NCBI GenBank assembly: GCA_947177445.1
Contig: CAMWUL010000017.1
Location: forward strand, 1 to 54,247
Source: an uncultured Lachnospiraceae bacterium
GTDB taxonomy: Bacteria; Bacillota; Clostridia; Lachnospirales; Lachnospiraceae
DNA: 54,247 bases
Reading direction: 5' to 3'
This document shows, one piece after another, positions 7,951 through 20,898 of this stretch. Position 1 is the stretch's first letter. Each line of letters opens with the position of its first letter. The notes below the pieces were generated by a model, which searched no databases, was not told the DNA's origin, and worked only from the letters and a program-made list of their open reading frames with translations. A program made the translations under genes and the position numbers.

Positions 7951-9444
7951 ATGGGAGCTTTATCAAATTTGGAACCAAAAAGTGTTTTCGGTTATTTTGA
8001 GGAGATTACAAGGATTCCCCACGGATCGGGAAACGTGGGGAAGATCAGTGATTACCTGGCAGAATTTGCCCGCAGCAGAGGGCTTTTTTATGTGCAGGAT
8101 GAAATGAAAAACGTGATTATCGTAAAGGAAGCCACACCGGGCTATGAGAAGGAGCCGGCGGTGATCCTGCAGGGACATATGGACATGGTGGCGGTGAAGA
8201 AGCCGGACTGTGACATAGATATGAAGACCGAGGGCCTGAAGGCCGCCGTAAGAGGCGATGAGATCTATGCGGAGGGCACCAGCCTGGGAGGGGACGACGG
8301 GATAGCCCTGGCTTATGCATTGGCGTTGCTGGATTCATCGACCATTAAGCATCCGAAGCTGGAGGTGGTCATCACCGTAGATGAAGAGGTGGGAATGGAC
8401 GGGGCCAGAGCCATCGACCTGTCCATGCTTACGGGAAACCGTATGATTAATCTGGATTCCGAGGAGGAAGGAATTTTCCTCACCAGCTGTGCAGGAGGCG
8501 CCAGGGTCAAATGTACGCTTCCTTTAGAATGCCGCAGGAGAGAGGGAACAGCCGTGGAGGTGACGGTGGGAGGACTGCAAGGAGGCCATTCCGGCGGGGA
8601 GATTCATAAAGAACGGGGAAATTCCAACGCTATTTTCGGCAGGCTTCTGGAGGAATTGACCAGACAGCTTCCCCTGGGGATCTGTGAGGTGTCCGGAGGA
8701 TTGGCGGACAATGCCATTCCCAGGCAGACCCGGGCGGTGCTGGTGATCGGTGAGGGCCAGGCTTCCGGCGGTCCGGAAAAGGGATCCGGAGAGAGCGCCG
8801 GCGAGGTACTCAGGGAGACGGTCCGGAAGGTGGAGGCCGCCGCGGCGGCGGAGCTTTCCGTAAAGGATCCCGGCGTCTTCATCCGGGCAGAGGTCTGCGG
8901 CCAGGGAGAGTATGTCTGCACATCGGCAGAGGATACCCGGAGGGCGGCGGCCTTTTTGTGGTCCCTTCCCGGCGGCGTGCAGGCCATGAGCGCCGATATT
9001 CCGGGGCTGGTGGAGACTTCGCTGAATCTGGGGATTCTGGAGTATAAGGAGGGAAGCCTTCTGGCGGAATTTTCCGTGCGCAGCAGCATGGAAAGCGCCA
9101 AGCATGGGCTGATAGGCCGGCTTGGCGCTCTGGCGGAGCTGGCCGGAGGGGAAATTGCGGTTTCCGGAGACTATCCGGGCTGGAAATACCGCAGGAATTC
9201 TCCCCTCAGAGATAAAATGACAGCCGTTTACCGGGAAATGTACGGAACAGACCCCAGGGTGGAGGCCATTCACGCAGGGCTGGAATGCGGCATTCTGGGA
9301 AGCAAGATCAAGGATCTGGACTGCGTGTCCATAGGACCGCAGATGAGTGCGATCCATACCACGGAGGAGACCCTGAGCATTTCCTCCACCCGCAGAGTGT
9401 GGGAATACCTGGTGAGACTTCTGGAGGAAAAGGACGCCGGGTGA
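7951..9444 (+). CDS. pepD: Aminoacyl-histidine dipeptidase (M20, PepD)
   Basis: The 497-residue cytosolic metallopeptidase probably hydrolyses Xaa-His dipeptides such as carnosine. The M20 metal-site motifs are present: LQGHMDMVAVKK near residue 75, LGGDDGIALAYALALL near 112, TVDEEVGMDGA near 147 and NLDSEEEG near 170. The GHSGGEI dimerisation motif lies near 215, and the C-terminal LECGILGSKIKDLDCVSIGP carries the last ligands. The start follows TAGGAGGACTAC. An AI-2E family transporter gene lies 50 bases downstream. Confidence 0.93.
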   Translation: MGALSNLEPKSVFGYFEEITRIPHGSGNVGKISDYLAEFARSRGLFYVQDEMKNVIIVKEATPGYEKEPAVILQGHMDMVAVKKPDCDIDMKTEGLKAAVRGDEIYAEGTSLGGDDGIALAYALALLDSSTIKHPKLEVVITVDEEVGMDGARAIDLSMLTGNRMINLDSEEEGIFLTSCAGGARVKCTLPLECRRREGTAVEVTVGGLQGGHSGGEIHKERGNSNAIFGRLLEELTRQLPLGICEVSGGLADNAIPRQTRAVLVIGEGQASGGPEKGSGESAGEVLRETVRKVEAAAAAELSVKDPGVFIRAEVCGQGEYVCTSAEDTRRAAAFLWSLPGGVQAMSADIPGLVETSLNLGILEYKEGSLLAEFSVRSSMESAKHGLIGRLGALAELAGGEIAVSGDYPGWKYRRNSPLRDKMTAVYREMYGTDPRVEAIHAGLECGILGSKIKDLDCVSIGPQMSAIHTTEETLSISSTRRVWEYLVRLLEEKDAG

Positions 9445-9493
9445 GGATGGAGCCGCGTGCCGCGGCATTCCGGGACGGCAAAGGAGATTTGTT

Positions 9494-13881
<4,388 letters not shown>

Positions 13882-13907
13882 ATATCGAAACGTTTTTCAG
13901 AAAACAG

Positions 13908-13936
13908 TTGACATCCTGATGCAATGTGCTTATACT
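13908..13936 (+). promoter_or_regulatory. Strong promoter for the ABC exporter operon
   Basis: TTGACA (13908-13913), exactly 17 bases, then TATACT (13931-13936). It is the closest match to the vegetative consensus in this part of the window and drives the leader ORF and terminator described next. Confidence 0.8.
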
Positions 13937-13985
13937 GGAAAATGTCTTTGGTAAAAAACGATAATTAAGGAAAGGAGACAATGAA

Positions 13986-14054
13986 ATGAAAGCCAAGTTG
14001 ACAAACAGAAATAACCAACTGCAGAAATGGAATTTGTCTCCCGGGGAAATGTAG
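13986..14054 (+). CDS. 22-residue leader peptide before the ABC exporters
   Basis: ATG at 13986 follows AAAGGAGACA and encodes MKAKLTNRNNQLQKWNLSPG plus two residues before TAG. An overlapping ATG-AAA-TGA mini-ORF precedes it at 13981. The ORF lies 50 bases after the -10 box and is followed by an intrinsic terminator, so a ribosome stalling here could change folding of the downstream RNA. That arrangement is established for BmrB-BmrCD of Bacillus and for other antibiotic-responsive transporters. Here function is inferred from position; the peptide sequence is not one I recognise. Confidence 0.6.
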   Translation: MKAKLTNRNNQLQKWNLSPGEM

Positions 14055-14106
14055 ATTGTGTTCATCTTCGATCTGTGCGCATGCACGGAAACAGGAATGT
14101 ACAATG

Positions 14107-14141
14107 GACCATGGCTGCTTTCAGGAGCCATGGTCTTTTTT
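14107..14141 (+). terminator. Intrinsic terminator in the ABC exporter leader (attenuator)
   Basis: GACCATGGCT pairs perfectly with AGCCATGGTC around a 9-base loop and is followed by TTTTTT (14136-14141). It lies between a strong promoter and the first exporter gene, so transcription must read through it for the operon to be expressed. Confidence 0.85.
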
Positions 14142-14235
14142 CGGCTGGTGGAGGTTTTCGGCGGTTTGCCGGGAATGCGTATTTTGCAGGGATTTCCACT
14201 GTCTGTGACCCGGGAGTTGGAAATGGAGGGGTGAA

Positions 14236-16572
14236 ATGAATTTACCAAAAAGCTTTGTCAGTATCATCAAAAAGTACGGAATCGGGCAGGATGAGATCGT
14301 ATTTGCCGCCGGGGCCGACTTTGATGCGGAATACCGGTTTGCGGATTCCATTGCGGCGCTGACGAAAGAAAAACTGATTCTGGCCGCGTACCCTTATGTG
14401 GAAAAGGCGGAGTACAGCTTTGGCGGCTACGGCGGCTGGCAGATGATGGAGGAAAAGATCTCTAGAGAAAATGCGGCGCTGACAGATGAGCCTGCTCTGC
14501 AGATCTTTGAGCTGAAGGATGTAGAGAAAATGGAAGTGATCCGGCAGGTGGCCACAGGTGTGCTCATGGCAAAGATCGCCGGAGTGGAGCAGAATCTTTG
14601 CCACTTTTCCAATACCAGGATGGAAACCTTTTTAAGGCTATGCCGCCTTCGGGAGAAGCTGGAAAAGAATGAGGAAATCACGTCAGAAGATCTGGACGTA
14701 AAAAAGGGGAAGGAGTGCTGCCCCAAATGCGGCATGATCTATCCGGATCAGGAGAGAAAGATCTGTCCCAAATGTATGGATAAAAAGTCCATTCTTTTGC
14801 GGGTGATGTCCTATTTCAAGCCCTACAAAAAATATCTGGCCATAATGATTTTATGCTATTTGGGGACGGCGGCCCTGAATCTGGTATGGCCTTACTTAAG
14901 CGGCACCATTCTCTATGACCGGGTGCTGGCCCGGGATGAGGGGTTCCTTGCCATGCTGGGACTTCCCCAGGGACGCTTTGCCGCCGCGCTTACGGTGCTG
15001 GTGATCTCCATGATCGTCACCAAGGTGGTTATGCAGGGGCTGGGCATTCTGCAGGGGGTGCTGACGGCCAGGATTGCCCCGGAGGTGGTGGCCAGGCTTA
15101 AGAGCCAGGTGTTTGCCTCCATGGGCAGGCTCTCCATCAGCTTCTATTCCAGAAGGCAGACAGGAGGCCTGATGACCCGGGTGTCCGACGACGCGGAGGA
15201 GATATCAAGCTTCTTTATAGACGGAATCCCTTATTTCTTTATTAATGTGGGGAATATACTGGCCACCAGTGTGATCATGTTCCTGTTAAATCCGCTGCTG
15301 GCGCTGGTGTCCGTGATTCTTATGCCTGTGCTGGTGGTCATCAGCTATCGGATGATGCCCCATCTGTGGCATTACTACGGCAAGAGGCACAGAGCCAACC
15401 GCCGCATGAAGGGACAGATGAATGAAAACTTTACCGGGGCCAGAGTGGTGAAGGCCTTCGGCCAGCAGGAGCAGGAGATGACCCGGTTTTCCAAGAGCAA
15501 CGGAAAGGTGAAGACCGCGGAGATGGATCTGGCCCGCTACGACAATAAGTTTTTTGCCCTGTATTGCACGGTGGAGGATACCATCAGCTTTCTGGTCTGG
15601 GCCGTGGGCGGCGCCATGATCATCGGCGGCTCCAATATTGAACTGGGTCTGCTGCTTACCTTTTCCGGCTATGTGGGACAGCTGAAGGGGCCTCTGGAAT
15701 TTATGTCCCGGATCATCCGCTGGTACACCAACTGCATGAACTCGGCCCAGCGTATGTTTGAGATCATCGACGCGGTGCCGGAGGTGAAGGAAGCTCCCCA
15801 GCCCATCAGACCGGAAAGACTGCGCGGGGAGATCGAATTGAAGAATGTGACCTTCGGCTATGAGGCAAACAAGCCTATTTTGAAGGATATCAGCTTTCAT
15901 GTGGAGGCAGGGGAGGTGTTCGGCATCGTGGGACGCTCCGGCGCCGGCAAATCCACCCTGGTCAATCTGATTTCCCGGCTCTACGACACTCAGGAGGGCG
16001 AGGTGCTGGTGGACGGCATCAATGTAAAGCAGTACGGCTTCCGGGAGCTTCGAAAGAACGTGGCCATGGTGTCTCAGGAGACCTATATCTTTATGGGAAC
16101 AGTGGCGGAAAACATTGCTTATGCCCGTCCCGAGGCCAGCAGAGAGGAGATCATCCGGGCGGCTGTTCAGGCCAACGCCCATGACTTTATCTGCAAGATG
16201 CCGGAGGGGTATGACACGATCCTTGGCTCCTCCAGCCGTTCTCTTTCGGGAGGAGAGAAGCAGAGGATATCCATCGCCAGAGCCATTCTGGCGGATCCCA
16301 AGATTTTGATCCTGGACGAGGCCACCTCCGCGGTGGATACGGAGACGGAGCTTGCCATCCAGAAGTCCCTGGAGCGGTTGGAAAAGGGCAGGACGGTGCT
16401 GTCCATCGCCCACAGACTTTCCACCCTGCGCAATGCCACCCACCTGATCGTGCTGGATGACGGCAGGCTTACGGAGTCGGGTACCCACGAGGAGCTGCTG
16501 GCGAAAAAGGGCACCTTCTACAAGCTCAGCGAGCTGCAGACCAAGGCCCTGGCCATGCGGGGGATCGAGTAG
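14236..16572 (+). CDS. ABC exporter (fused TMD-NBD) with N-terminal zinc-ribbon extension
   Basis: The 778-residue protein is about 180 residues longer than a plain type IV exporter. The extra N-terminus (about 1-160) is a soluble mixed domain, followed by a zinc ribbon with CPKC near 161 and CPKC near 178. Six membrane helices follow (about 195-480), then an ATPase domain with Walker A GRSGAGKST near 567, signature LSGGE near 669, Walker B ILILDEATS and an IAHRLST switch. The catalytic Glu is present, so this half is not a degenerate site. The start follows ATGGAGGGGTGAA. It forms an operon with a DUF1854 protein and a second exporter of the same architecture. The substrate is unknown. Confidence 0.9.
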   Translation: MNLPKSFVSIIKKYGIGQDEIVFAAGADFDAEYRFADSIAALTKEKLILAAYPYVEKAEYSFGGYGGWQMMEEKISRENAALTDEPALQIFELKDVEKMEVIRQVATGVLMAKIAGVEQNLCHFSNTRMETFLRLCRLREKLEKNEEITSEDLDVKKGKECCPKCGMIYPDQERKICPKCMDKKSILLRVMSYFKPYKKYLAIMILCYLGTAALNLVWPYLSGTILYDRVLARDEGFLAMLGLPQGRFAAALTVLVISMIVTKVVMQGLGILQGVLTARIAPEVVARLKSQVFASMGRLSISFYSRRQTGGLMTRVSDDAEEISSFFIDGIPYFFINVGNILATSVIMFLLNPLLALVSVILMPVLVVISYRMMPHLWHYYGKRHRANRRMKGQMNENFTGARVVKAFGQQEQEMTRFSKSNGKVKTAEMDLARYDNKFFALYCTVEDTISFLVWAVGGAMIIGGSNIELGLLLTFSGYVGQLKGPLEFMSRIIRWYTNCMNSAQRMFEIIDAVPEVKEAPQPIRPERLRGEIELKNVTFGYEANKPILKDISFHVEAGEVFGIVGRSGAGKSTLVNLISRLYDTQEGEVLVDGINVKQYGFRELRKNVAMVSQETYIFMGTVAENIAYARPEASREEIIRAAVQANAHDFICKMPEGYDTILGSSSRSLSGGEKQRISIARAILADPKILILDEATSAVDTETELAIQKSLERLEKGRTVLSIAHRLSTLRNATHLIVLDDGRLTESGTHEELLAKKGTFYKLSELQTKALAMRGIE

Positions 16573-16643
16573 ACGAATCAGAAAACGGAAGGCTTTAAAT
16601 TTTTAGGAAACAGCCGTGAGAGGCTGTCAGAGAGGAATATATA

Positions 16644-17222
16644 ATGGAAGGACATGAAAATGGCGGGCAGGACCTGCTGGACCTGCAGGAGTTTGACGAG
16701 GAAGCGCTGAAAAAGGAATCGGAGGAGCTTCTGGAGATGCGTTTCCTCACCGGGGAAAATGCTCAGTTTGCAAGGACACCCGGAGGATTTGTTTCCCTGA
16801 AGACAAAGGACAGGGAATACCCAAGAGTGGGAGTATATCTGACATTTCCCCTGACGAATCCGGAGGAATTTATATCCATCCGGGAGGCGGATGAAAAAGC
16901 GAAGGAGATCGGCATTGTGGAAAAGCTTTCCCAGCTTCCGAAGGATCAGCAGGAGATGCTGCAGGAACAGATCCGTCTGCGTTATTTTATGCCGGTGATC
17001 ACCAAGGTGCTGGATGTGAAGGACGAGTACGGATATGCCTACTGGAATGTGGTAACCACCTTCGGCGCCTGCCGCTTTACCACTCAGATGAGCGGCGACG
17101 CTGTGATTCATCTGAGCGATTCCAGGCTGCTGGTGACGGATATCGACGGAAACCGGTACGAGATTCCGGATTTTTACCAGCTGGGCGTAATGGAACGTAA
17201 GAAACTGGATCTGTTTATATAA
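16644..17222 (+). CDS. DUF1854 domain protein between two ABC exporters
   Basis: The 192-residue soluble protein is acidic at the N-terminus (LQEFDEEALKKESEELLEM). It then carries the DUF1854 core, with YPRVGVYLTFPLTNPEEFIS near 53-72, LRYFMPVITKVLDVKDEYGY near 112-131 and ATFGA-like and DGNRYEIPDFYQLG segments. No membrane segment is visible. Proteins of this family occur beside ABC exporters in several phyla, and in some proteobacteria they are named for cyanophycin-associated loci. Its place between two exporters with zinc-ribbon N-termini suggests an accessory or regulatory subunit of that transporter. That role is inference. Confidence 0.8.
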   Translation: MEGHENGGQDLLDLQEFDEEALKKESEELLEMRFLTGENAQFARTPGGFVSLKTKDREYPRVGVYLTFPLTNPEEFISIREADEKAKEIGIVEKLSQLPKDQQEMLQEQIRLRYFMPVITKVLDVKDEYGYAYWNVVTTFGACRFTTQMSGDAVIHLSDSRLLVTDIDGNRYEIPDFYQLGVMERKKLDLFI

Positions 17223-17283
17223 CACGGCAGCTTCAACCGGGTTAAACGGAAGCTGTGGTATTTGAGAAAGGCATGTAAATATT

Positions 17284-19503
17284 ATGAAATTATTATATCA
17301 ATTGAGCGCTGCCCAGCTGGAGACTCTGGCGCTCCGGGACGGGGAGGAGCTGCGATACTGTGTCCCTGTGGATCTGGAGTTCGACAACAGGGCAAAGCTG
17401 GCCAGGGATGCCTACGCCGGGCAGGTCTGGCTGGGGGTGACAGGGGAGCGCTTCCTGGTGCTGGAGGGAGAACAGGTGACAGAATTTCTCCTGAAGGACT
17501 GTGAAAGGATTAAGTGCGAGCATCAGGTGAACAGCGGGATCGTTACCGTGACGAAAAAGGACGGACAGATTATCTGTGCGGCGCGGTTTTCCATGCGCCA
17601 CATTATCCGGGTATCCTATGTGGTCAGAGGAGCCCAGGCTGTGATCACAGCCATGGAGAAGGGCGGAGAGCCGGAAAGAATCGTCAGCCTGGAATATGAG
17701 AAATACTGTGAAAAATGCGGGCGGGCCCTGCCGGGCACCAGCAAATGTCCTTACTGTGAGGGAAAGGCGGATCTGCTGAAGAAGTTTATGGCGCTCTGCG
17801 GAGGGTATGTGGGGAAGCTTTTGCTGATCTCCCTGATCATGGCCCTGATCGCTGCGGTGAACCTCATATCTCCCATGATACAGAGACAGTTTATCGACGG
17901 CGTGCTGGCCACGGGTGAGGGAGGGTGGTCCGATCTGTGGCTGTTTGTGGGAGTCACCTTTTTCCTTCTGGTGGCCCGGATCCTTTTGGAGGTCTATCGG
18001 TACTGGCAGTGCGTATCGCTGGGCACCTCCTTAAGCATGACCCTTCGTCAGAAGCTGTATCAGAAGATCCAGATGCTCTCCCTGTCTTTTATCAACAACA
18101 GAAAGCCGGGAGAGCTGATGAACCGTGTGGCCCGGGATACAAACCAGATCCGGGCCTTCATGGAGGAAATATTCGGAGATATGTTTTCCGTATTGCTGAC
18201 CATGATCGTTTCCCTGGTAATGATGCTTTTGATCAGCTGGAAGATGACCCTTATGACCATGGCCGTTATTGTCTTTGTCTTTGTGATTACCAAAGCGTTC
18301 TGGCACCATATTCACTGCATCTTTCATAAGCAGTGGCTGAAGGCCGACGATCTGGCCAGCAGTCTGCAGGACATTATCTCCGGTATGCGTGTGGTGAAAT
18401 CCTTCGGCAAGGAGGAGAGAGAGGCGGGACGTTTCCAGAAGAAAGCAGAGGAGTTTGCCGCCATCAGCAGGAAAAACGAGACCTTCTGGGCCGTTTTCTT
18501 TCCTATTCTGACATTTCTGATGGGAGTGGGCACCTATATCGCCGTGTATTTCGGCGGCATGGATGTGCTGACGGGCAGGATGAGCGTGGGAGAGCTGGTA
18601 CAGTTCATCACCTATTGCGGTTATCTGTTTGGGCCGTTGGGCTGGATGACCCATCTGCCCCGGGCGGTGATGCAGATGATCACCAGCCTGAATCGGATCT
18701 ACGACGTGCTGGATGAGCAGCCTTCCATTACGGACCGGGAGGACAGCCGGGAATTTCCCATTGAGGGTGCGTTTACCTTTGAGGATGTGTCCTTCGGTTA
18801 TCATACCTACGAGCCGGTGCTGGAGAATATCACCTTTGATGTGAAGCCCGGGGAGATGATCGGGCTTGTGGGAGCCTCCGGCACGGGAAAATCCACCCTG
18901 ATCAATCTGATCATGCGCCTGTATGACGTGGACCAGGGAACCATCACCATCGACGGGGTGGATATCCGGGACGTGAAGGCAGACAGCCTGCACACCCAGA
19001 TCGGGGTGGTATTACAGGAGACCTTTTTGTTCTCCGGCAGTATTTTGGCCAATATCCGCTTTGCCAGACAGAACGCTTCTCTGGCCGAGGTGATTCAGGC
19101 GGCCAAGGCGGCCAATGCCCATGATTTTATCACCAAGACTCCCGACGGCTACAACACCTATGTGGGAGAACACGGCTATAATCTTTCGGGAGGAGAGCGG
19201 CAGAGGATCGCCATTGCCAGGGCCATCCTGAACAACCCCAGGCTTTTGATTCTGGATGAGGCAACCTCGGCTCTGGATACCGAGAGCGAATTCCTGATCC
19301 AGCAGGCGCTGGACCGTCTGGTGAAGGGCAGAACCACCTTTGCCATCGCCCATAGGCTGTCCACCCTGCGCAATGCGGACCGTCTGGTGGTTATCGACAA
19401 GCATGGGATCGCCGAGATCGGAACCCATAATGAGCTTCTGGAAAAGAAGGGGATTTACTATGGTCTGGTGACGGCGCAGCTGAAGATGGCCGAAGGGAAG
19501 TAA
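17284..19503 (+). CDS. ABC exporter (fused TMD-NBD), second half of the pair
   Basis: The 739-residue protein has the same plan as the exporter upstream: a soluble N-terminal domain (1-135), a zinc ribbon (CEKCG and CPYC near 142-160), six membrane helices and an ATPase domain. Walker A is GASGTGKST, the signature is LSGGERQR, Walker B is LLILDEATSALD and the H-loop is IAHRLST. Both ATP sites of a heterodimer formed with the upstream protein would be canonical, unlike BmrC/LmrC-type pairs in which one site is degenerate. Substrate is unknown. The operon ends here; pyrE has its own promoter downstream. Confidence 0.9.
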   Translation: MKLLYQLSAAQLETLALRDGEELRYCVPVDLEFDNRAKLARDAYAGQVWLGVTGERFLVLEGEQVTEFLLKDCERIKCEHQVNSGIVTVTKKDGQIICAARFSMRHIIRVSYVVRGAQAVITAMEKGGEPERIVSLEYEKYCEKCGRALPGTSKCPYCEGKADLLKKFMALCGGYVGKLLLISLIMALIAAVNLISPMIQRQFIDGVLATGEGGWSDLWLFVGVTFFLLVARILLEVYRYWQCVSLGTSLSMTLRQKLYQKIQMLSLSFINNRKPGELMNRVARDTNQIRAFMEEIFGDMFSVLLTMIVSLVMMLLISWKMTLMTMAVIVFVFVITKAFWHHIHCIFHKQWLKADDLASSLQDIISGMRVVKSFGKEEREAGRFQKKAEEFAAISRKNETFWAVFFPILTFLMGVGTYIAVYFGGMDVLTGRMSVGELVQFITYCGYLFGPLGWMTHLPRAVMQMITSLNRIYDVLDEQPSITDREDSREFPIEGAFTFEDVSFGYHTYEPVLENITFDVKPGEMIGLVGASGTGKSTLINLIMRLYDVDQGTITIDGVDIRDVKADSLHTQIGVVLQETFLFSGSILANIRFARQNASLAEVIQAAKAANAHDFITKTPDGYNTYVGEHGYNLSGGERQRIAIARAILNNPRLLILDEATSALDTESEFLIQQALDRLVKGRTTFAIAHRLSTLRNADRLVVIDKHGIAEIGTHNELLEKKGIYYGLVTAQLKMAEGK

Positions 19504-19546
19504 GCATGGCTGAAGGGGATGTTTATATTAACATTTTATGAAATGA

Positions 19547-19575
19547 TTGAAATGCCCATGAATTTATGGTAGAGT
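19547..19575 (+). promoter_or_regulatory. Promoter candidate for pyrE
   Basis: TTGAAA (19547-19552), 17 bases, TAGAGT (19570-19575), about 40 bases before the pyrE start. Confidence 0.5.
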
Positions 19576-19615
19576 AATAAAGACATAAACTATTGGGAAT
19601 GGGAGCCGGAGCAGA

Positions 19616-20290
19616 ATGGAACAATACAAACAGGAATTTATCGAGTTCATGGTGGACAGCCAGGTGCTGAAGTTTGGTCAGTTTACTCTGAAAAGCGGAA
19701 GGAAATCACCGTTTTTTATGAATGCGGGAGCATATGTGACAGGCACCCAGCTGCGAAAGCTGGGAGAGTATTATGCCAGGGCCATCCATGATAATTTCGG
19801 GGACGATTTTGACATTCTGTTCGGGCCTGCCTACAAGGGTATTCCCTTAAGTGTGGCCGCGGCCATGGCATACAGCGAGATTTACGGCAGGGACATCCGC
19901 TACTGTTCCAACAGGAAGGAAGTAAAGGACCACGGGGATGTGGGTATTTTGCTGGGGAGCAGCATCAAGGATGGAGACAGGATCGTAATTATCGAAGACG
20001 TGACCACCTCCGGCAAATCCATTGAGGAGACCTTCCCTATTATCCAGGCCCAGGGAAATGTGGAGATCAAAGGGCTGATGGTATCGCTGAACCGAATGGA
20101 GAAGGGGCTGGGCGGCAGACTGAGCGCTCTGGATGAGATCCGGGAAAAGTATGGTTTTGAAGCCCGTTCCATAGTGACTATGCGGGATGTGACGGAATAC
20201 CTGTACAATAAGCCTTATAAAGGACAGATCTACATCGACGATACCTTGAAGGCGGCTATCGATGAATACTATGCCGTCTACGGCGCGTAG
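19616..20290 (+). CDS. pyrE: Orotate phosphoribosyltransferase
   Basis: The 224-residue enzyme converts orotate and PRPP to orotidine 5'-phosphate in de novo pyrimidine synthesis. The type I PRTase PRPP-binding motif is IVIIEDVTTSGKSIEE near residues 122-137. The substrate segment is LKSGRKSPFFMNAG near 22-35, and FGPAYKGIPLSVAAAMAY lies near 67-84. Length and motif order match the longer bacterial PyrE form. The rest of the pyr pathway is not in this window, so pyrE is detached from its usual partners. Confidence 0.96.
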   Translation: MEQYKQEFIEFMVDSQVLKFGQFTLKSGRKSPFFMNAGAYVTGTQLRKLGEYYARAIHDNFGDDFDILFGPAYKGIPLSVAAAMAYSEIYGRDIRYCSNRKEVKDHGDVGILLGSSIKDGDRIVIIEDVTTSGKSIEETFPIIQAQGNVEIKGLMVSLNRMEKGLGGRLSALDEIREKYGFEARSIVTMRDVTEYLYNKPYKGQIYIDDTLKAAIDEYYAVYGA

Positions 20291-20372
20291 GCGCCATACG
20301 GAAACTTGCGGAAAAGACGACAGAAAGCTTCTGATATGCAGTGCGAAGACGGAGACAGAAAGGGGAAGGAAG

Positions 20373-20525
20373 ATGGAGCAGAAACTTTACAAGGTGATGA
20401 ACGGCGCAGGAGCCGCCAATATCACCATCGGTGTGGTGACTCTGGTAGTAGGGATTGTATCCGGTATTTTGCTGATTGTTGCCGGAGCAAAGCTGATCGC
20501 GGGGAAATCCAAGATTTTATTTTAA
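20373..20525 (+). CDS. Small single-pass membrane protein, 50 residues
   Basis: ATG at 20373 follows AAGGGGAAGGAAG. The peptide has a short polar N-terminus (MEQKLYKVMNGAG), one long hydrophobic helix (NITIGVVTLVVGIVSGILLI) and a basic end (KLIAGKSKILF). An upstream in-frame start at 20262 would overlap the end of pyrE and add a non-conserved-looking stretch, so the short form is preferred. It probably belongs to a conserved group of small clostridial membrane proteins. Function is unknown. The next gene also encodes a small membrane protein. Confidence 0.65.
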   Translation: MEQKLYKVMNGAGAANITIGVVTLVVGIVSGILLIVAGAKLIAGKSKILF

Positions 20526-20577
20526 CGGTGAGGAGCTTAGCGGGCATTTCCTGAGGGGAGTGCCCTTTAGAGTTTAT

Positions 20578-20898
20578 ATGAAAAAAAGAAAATCCTTTAT
20601 ATTTACCAATAAAAAGCATTCCAACAGAGCGATTATGTCTACCATTCTGGGGATCATCAGTCTGGTATCCCTGGGCATCGTGGTGGTTTTGTCCGGCAGG
20701 AACGGGGGAGATGCGCCGGGAGGCTTCGGCGTTACGGGACTGCTTGCTTCCCTGTATTCGGTGATCGGACTGATTCTGGGGATCGCTACCTGGAGGGAAA
20801 AGGATTATTACAGGATCTTTCCGGTGCTGGGAACACTGTTGAATCTGGCGGCGCTGGGAGGAATCAGCTTCATATTATATGCGGGAGTGAATTTGTGA
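20578..20898 (+). CDS. DUF6142 family membrane protein
   Basis: The 106-residue protein starts MKKRKSFIFTNKKHSNRAIM and has three hydrophobic segments: ILGIISLVSLGIVVVLSG, GLLASLYSVIGLILGIATW and VLGTLLNLAALGGISFILY. The Phe-Thr-Asn-Lys-Lys-His-Ser opening is typical of the DUF6142 group in Lachnospiraceae. A GTG at 20560 is also in frame but abuts the only purine-rich stretch, so the ATG at 20578 is preferred with modest certainty. Its stop overlaps the start of the aminopeptidase gene (TGATG). Confidence 0.7.
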   Translation: MKKRKSFIFTNKKHSNRAIMSTILGIISLVSLGIVVVLSGRNGGDAPGGFGVTGLLASLYSVIGLILGIATWREKDYYRIFPVLGTLLNLAALGGISFILYAGVNL

